Shown: positions 7,614-10,384 of the stretch, one piece after another
Layout of the letters: each line of letters opens with the position of its first letter
Numbering within the stretch: the stretch's first letter is position 1
Origin: Candidatus Cloacimonadota bacterium
Lineage (GTDB): Bacteria; Cloacimonadota; Cloacimonadia; Cloacimonadales; Cloacimonadaceae
Reading direction: 5' to 3'
Assembly (NCBI GenBank): GCA_028683635.1
Contig: JAQUHL010000037.1
Location: 1 to 10,384 of the forward strand
DNA: 10,384 bases
Position numbers and translations under genes: made by a program
Notes under the pieces: model-generated
The model's database searches: none
What the model was told of the DNA's origin: nothing
What the model saw: the letters and a program-made list of their open reading frames with translations, nothing else

Positions 7614-8969
7614 ATGTTCGAAATCAAAAAGCATTATGGAATACTTGGCATTGCCAGAAGCGGAGTTGCTGCTGCTCAAAAGATCAGGGAACTGGGAGGA
7701 GAGGTCTTTCTTAGCGATATTCAGGAGGCTGCTCGCGTAGCAGGTTCTGCTGAACTTATGGGACACTATGAATGTGAATTTGGTGGGCATACTGCCAGAT
7801 TGCTGGAGTGTGATGAACTAATTGTCAGCCCGGGGATACCACTAAGCATTCCGATCGTCAGGGAAGCCTTGAAAAAGGGGATCAAACTGATCAGCGAGAT
7901 CGAATTTGCCTATCAGATAAAAGCGGCCGACAGCAAGATTATTGCAGTCACAGGATCAAATGGCAAGAGCACCACTGCCAGCCTGATTCACCACATACTG
8001 AGCAGGATAGGCAAAGCCAGTATTCTTGCCGGAAACATTGGTGATGCCTTCTCCGGATACCCGATCCACAAGCCTGGGATTGAGTATATTGTCCTGGAAA
8101 TCAGTAGTTTCCAGCTTGACCTCATCGAAACCTTCAAACCGGACGTGAGTGTTCTTTTGAACATCACTCCGGATCATCTAAACCGCTACGAATCTTTCGG
8201 CCACTATGTGGCATCCAAATTTAGAATATTGGAAAACCAGACCGAACAGGATTTTGCCATCCTGAATCTGGATGATGATTGCATCCGGAAACAGCTAAGC
8301 CAGGTAAAAGCAATGAAGAGTTTCTTTACAGAAACATCACGAAAAGAACAGGCAAACGCCTGGATGGAAGATGTTTTTATTACATTTGATGATGATACTC
8401 AGCTCTCGATTTATGATCTGAGCATCAAAGGCCCTCACAACCACACAAATGCCATGGCAGCTATCCTGGCCGCAGACGCCCTCATTCAGGATCGTCCCAG
8501 GATAATCAAAGCTACCACTGGATTCGAACCCTTGAGCCACAGGCTCGAGTATGTCAGCACCATCAATGGCGTGGCATTTTACAACGATTCCAAGGCCACT
8601 AATACAGATTCTGTCAAATATGCCCTTCAGTCCTTTGACAAACCCATAAGAATCATTATGGGTGGTTCGGATAAGGGGGAGGATTTCTCGGTGCTTACCG
8701 AGTCCCTGTCTGCTAATGCGGTAAAGGTCTATATCTGTGGAGAGACGGCGGATAAGATGCGTCAGGCCTGGCTGGGGAAGGTTCCGCTCGTCTGTCTTCC
8801 CACCCTGAAAGATTGTGTCCGTCAAGCTTTTGAAGAATCCTTGTCCGGAGATAACATTGTACTGTCTCCGGCTTGTGCAAGCTATGACCAATTCAGGAAT
8901 TTTGAGCACAGAGGAGAATCCTTCAAAGCCATGGTAAAAGAATTGAGATTGGAATATGAAAAGAACTAA
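7614..8969 (+). CDS. murD: UDP-N-acetylmuramoyl-L-alanine--D-glutamate ligase MurD
   Basis: This 451-residue cytoplasmic Mur ligase adds D-glutamate to UDP-MurNAc-L-Ala, the step before MurE. The N-terminal Rossmann-like domain starts GILGIARSG. The central ATPase domain has TGSNGKSTT with K118, LEISSFQL, NITPDHLNRY and a likely carbamylated K202 in YVASKF. The C-terminal domain has SHRLEYV, YNDSKATN at residues 323-330, GGSDKGEDF and LSPACASYDQF with FEHRGE, all diagnostic of MurD among the Mur ligases. The start has a good ribosome-binding site, GAGGA at 7604-7608, five bases before the ATG and overlapping the mraY stop. The 3' end overlaps ftsW by 14 bases. I see no missing catalytic residue. 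Confidence 0.97.
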   Translation: MFEIKKHYGILGIARSGVAAAQKIRELGGEVFLSDIQEAARVAGSAELMGHYECEFGGHTARLLECDELIVSPGIPLSIPIVREALKKGIKLISEIEFAYQIKAADSKIIAVTGSNGKSTTASLIHHILSRIGKASILAGNIGDAFSGYPIHKPGIEYIVLEISSFQLDLIETFKPDVSVLLNITPDHLNRYESFGHYVASKFRILENQTEQDFAILNLDDDCIRKQLSQVKAMKSFFTETSRKEQANAWMEDVFITFDDDTQLSIYDLSIKGPHNHTNAMAAILAADALIQDRPRIIKATTGFEPLSHRLEYVSTINGVAFYNDSKATNTDSVKYALQSFDKPIRIIMGGSDKGEDFSVLTESLSANAVKVYICGETADKMRQAWLGKVPLVCLPTLKDCVRQAFEESLSGDNIVLSPACASYDQFRNFEHRGESFKAMVKELRLEYEKN

Positions 8970-10095
8970 AACCCAATACTACGTATCAGGTTACGATCAG
9001 TGGATCTTTATCTCCTACCTGGTCTTAAGTGTTATCGGGCTCTTGGTTTTGCTGGATATCAGCTCTTTTTTCAAATCCCTGGGTTACTTTTACCGCCAGT
9101 TATTCTATTTTGGAGCATCTCTGTTTATTGTGATGTTCATTGTTTACTTGATAGACATCAAAAAACTTGGAGTTCTCATCCATGTACTGATGGGAGTTTC
9201 CATAATCCTGCTACTGGCTGTTTTGAAATGGGGCAAGGTGGTAAACGGAGCCAAGAGGCAGCTTGATATTGGCTTCTTCAGTTTTCAGCCCAGCTTTATT
9301 TCGAGGGTAGCGCTGATCTTCTTTTATGCGCATGTACTGGCAAAGTATCAGGATGAACTCAAAGATTCCAAGATCGTGGAATTTATCTCCCGCTTTCCCT
9401 GGCTGATTATCCTAACGGGGCTAACCTATATCCTGATCATTTTGGAAAAGCACCTGAGCACCCTTATCATCAGTGCCGGGACACTTTTGTGCATGCTCTT
9501 TTATGCCGGTATCAGGAAGAGGATTTTACTGTTGGTGATTATCCTGGGTCTTTTGGCTGGATACCTAATCATCAAAAAGGGAGATGATTATCGTGGCGAT
9601 AGGATCAAACTCTTCCAAAAACACTCCCTGTTTTATCGGGACAAAAACGTCCAGATCAGTTCAGACAAGGAGTATCAGGTAACGGAGAGCCTTACTGCCC
9701 TCAGCAGGGGGGGAGTGTTTGGTACTGGTATTTCAAGAGGCAGAGCAAAACACTTTTTCCTCCCGGAAGCTCACACAGATTATATCTATTCCATCATCGG
9801 AGAGGAATTTGGTTTTTTTGGAGGATTTGTCGTATTAGCTCTTCATGGGCTGCTTTTCTTCCAGATCCTCAGGATTTCTCAAGCCCAGGACAATTTATAT
9901 CTTAGGTTCCTGGTAGCAGGTTTGGGATTGAATATCTTTCTCAATGTCCTGGTGAACACTGGTGTGGCTATGTCCATCATTCCCTCCACAGGTACTACAT
10001 TGCCTTTTGTAAGCTACAGCGGGACTGCGATGCTGGTGGATTCAGCCTCAGTTGGGGTGGTGCTGAGCGTCAGTGCCAAAAGGAAGATTGTGTGA
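8956..10095 (+). CDS. ftsW: FtsW/RodA (SEDS) peptidoglycan glycosyltransferase, probably FtsW
   Basis: This 379-residue polytopic membrane protein has roughly ten hydrophobic segments. SEDS proteins polymerise lipid II into glycan strands together with a class B PBP, here presumably the FtsI of the same operon. Diagnostic parts are NGAKR at 97-101, SLTALSRGGVFGTG, LPEAHTDYIYSIIGEEFG with D275 in the extracellular loop that carries the catalytic Asp of the family, and PSTGTTLPFVSYSG at 343-356. Several usually invariant positions differ. QPSExxK is QPSFISR (F114, R117), the Trp expected after NGA-x-R is Q102, and SYGGS is SYSGT. The protein is therefore a divergent but apparently complete SEDS member. 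FtsW is preferred over RodA because of the dcw location between murD and murG. The start overlaps murD by 14 bases, with only a weak GGA close upstream. Confidence 0.93.
   Translation: MKRTKTQYYVSGYDQWIFISYLVLSVIGLLVLLDISSFFKSLGYFYRQLFYFGASLFIVMFIVYLIDIKKLGVLIHVLMGVSIILLLAVLKWGKVVNGAKRQLDIGFFSFQPSFISRVALIFFYAHVLAKYQDELKDSKIVEFISRFPWLIILTGLTYILIILEKHLSTLIISAGTLLCMLFYAGIRKRILLLVIILGLLAGYLIIKKGDDYRGDRIKLFQKHSLFYRDKNVQISSDKEYQVTESLTALSRGGVFGTGISRGRAKHFFLPEAHTDYIYSIIGEEFGFFGGFVVLALHGLLFFQILRISQAQDNLYLRFLVAGLGLNIFLNVLVNTGVAMSIIPSTGTTLPFVSYSGTAMLVDSASVGVVLSVSAKRKIV
10081..10084 (+). promoter_or_regulatory. Ribosome-binding site for the murG GTG start
   Basis: AGGA inside the last codons of ftsW lies seven bases before GTG 10092. 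It supports a GTG start that overlaps the ftsW stop as GTGA. No ATG is available near the family's expected N-terminus. Confidence 0.6.
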
Positions 10096-10384
10096 AGATT
10101 GGCTTTGGAGCAGGAGGAAGCGGAGGTCACATCATACCGGCAATTGCCCTGGCTCGTGAACTTCAGAAGCAGATTTCTGCAGAGATTGTGTTTTTCGGCA
10201 ACTCACCCAGCATGGAGCAACACTTGGCCAGGGAATATGGATACGATTTCTTCTCCCTTAAAGTGCAAAAGCTATACAGAAAACTGACTCTTAGCCATGT
10301 CAAATTTCCTTTTCTGCTGATGGGTAGCATTCTCACGGCATACCGATATCTGAAGGAAAACAAAGTGGATCCAATAATCAGTAC
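10092..10384 (+). CDS. murG: MurG, UDP-GlcNAc:lipid I N-acetylglucosaminyltransferase (5' end only)
   Basis: The frame opens at GTG 10092 and runs off the window edge after 97 codons; MurG proteins are about 350 to 370 residues, so roughly a quarter is visible. The enzyme sits on the inner face of the membrane and adds GlcNAc to lipid I to give lipid II. The peptide starts KIGFGAGGSGGHIIPAIALA, matching the MurG glycine-rich loop GGTGGHxxPAxAxA with Ser in place of Thr at residue 10. A Rossmann-like pattern continues (EIVFFGN, then a basic RKLTLSHVKFPF segment), and the visible end VDPIIST matches the stretch before the second glycine loop. Overlap with ftsW (GTGA) implies coupled translation. 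The gene is cut by the window, not visibly broken. Confidence 0.93.
   Translation, partial: MKIGFGAGGSGGHIIPAIALARELQKQISAEIVFFGNSPSMEQHLAREYGYDFFSLKVQKLYRKLTLSHVKFPFLLMGSILTAYRYLKENKVDPIIS

Noticed and set aside
8337..8909. Antisense open frame of 190 codons opposite murD
   Set aside because: It is a shadow of the conserved MurD C-terminal domain.
10099..10287. Open frame of 62 codons near the right edge on the + strand
   Set aside because: It is out of frame with murG, whose glycine loop and conserved segments are clear in the frame starting at 10092.
1..10384. Mobile elements, CRISPR arrays, tRNA or rRNA genes, toxin-antitoxin or defence genes
   Set aside because: No repeats with spacers, no transposase motifs and no RNA gene signatures were seen; coding sequence of one conserved cluster fills the window.

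Overview
The window is a stretch of a bacterial division and cell wall (dcw) cluster. All genes lie on the + strand and are packed like a single operon. The order is mraZ (3' end only), rsmH/mraW, an ftsL-like gene, ftsI (a class B penicillin-binding protein), a fused murE-murF, mraY, murD, ftsW and the 5' end of murG. Nothing outside this cluster is visible: no RNA gene, mobile element, CRISPR array or convincing terminator. The longest non-coding gap is 32 bases.

Layout: mraZ overlaps rsmH by 4 bases, followed by 8 bases to ftsL and 32 bases to ftsI. FtsI overlaps murEF by 4 bases, then come 6 bases to mraY and 8 bases to murD. MurD overlaps ftsW by 14 bases, and ftsW overlaps murG by 4 bases. 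Most genes are therefore probably translationally coupled. The promoter and the usual MraZ-binding repeats would lie upstream of the window. The rest of murG, and probably further dcw genes such as murC and ftsQ, would lie downstream.

How the genes work together: MurD, MurE and MurF build the UDP-MurNAc-pentapeptide in the cytoplasm (D-Glu, then diaminopimelate, then D-Ala-D-Ala). MraY transfers it to undecaprenyl phosphate to give lipid I, and MurG adds GlcNAc to give lipid II. FtsW polymerises lipid II at the septum and FtsI crosslinks the strands, with the FtsL-like protein as probable activator or scaffold. RsmH methylates 16S rRNA and MraZ is the cluster regulator.

Organism: a bacterium with mid-40s percent GC by eye and, from the DNPR motif in MurE, meso-diaminopimelate peptidoglycan. 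The MurE-MurF fusion, the FtsI with two C-terminal PASTA domains and the rather divergent FtsW suggest a less studied lineage. A member of the FCB group such as Cloacimonadota is my best guess, with low confidence because no marker here settles it.

Most of the window is conserved housekeeping and I see no undescribed system. The points most worth a second look are the MurE-MurF fusion, the loss of the conserved Glu in the FtsW QPSE motif, and the double-PASTA tail of FtsI.
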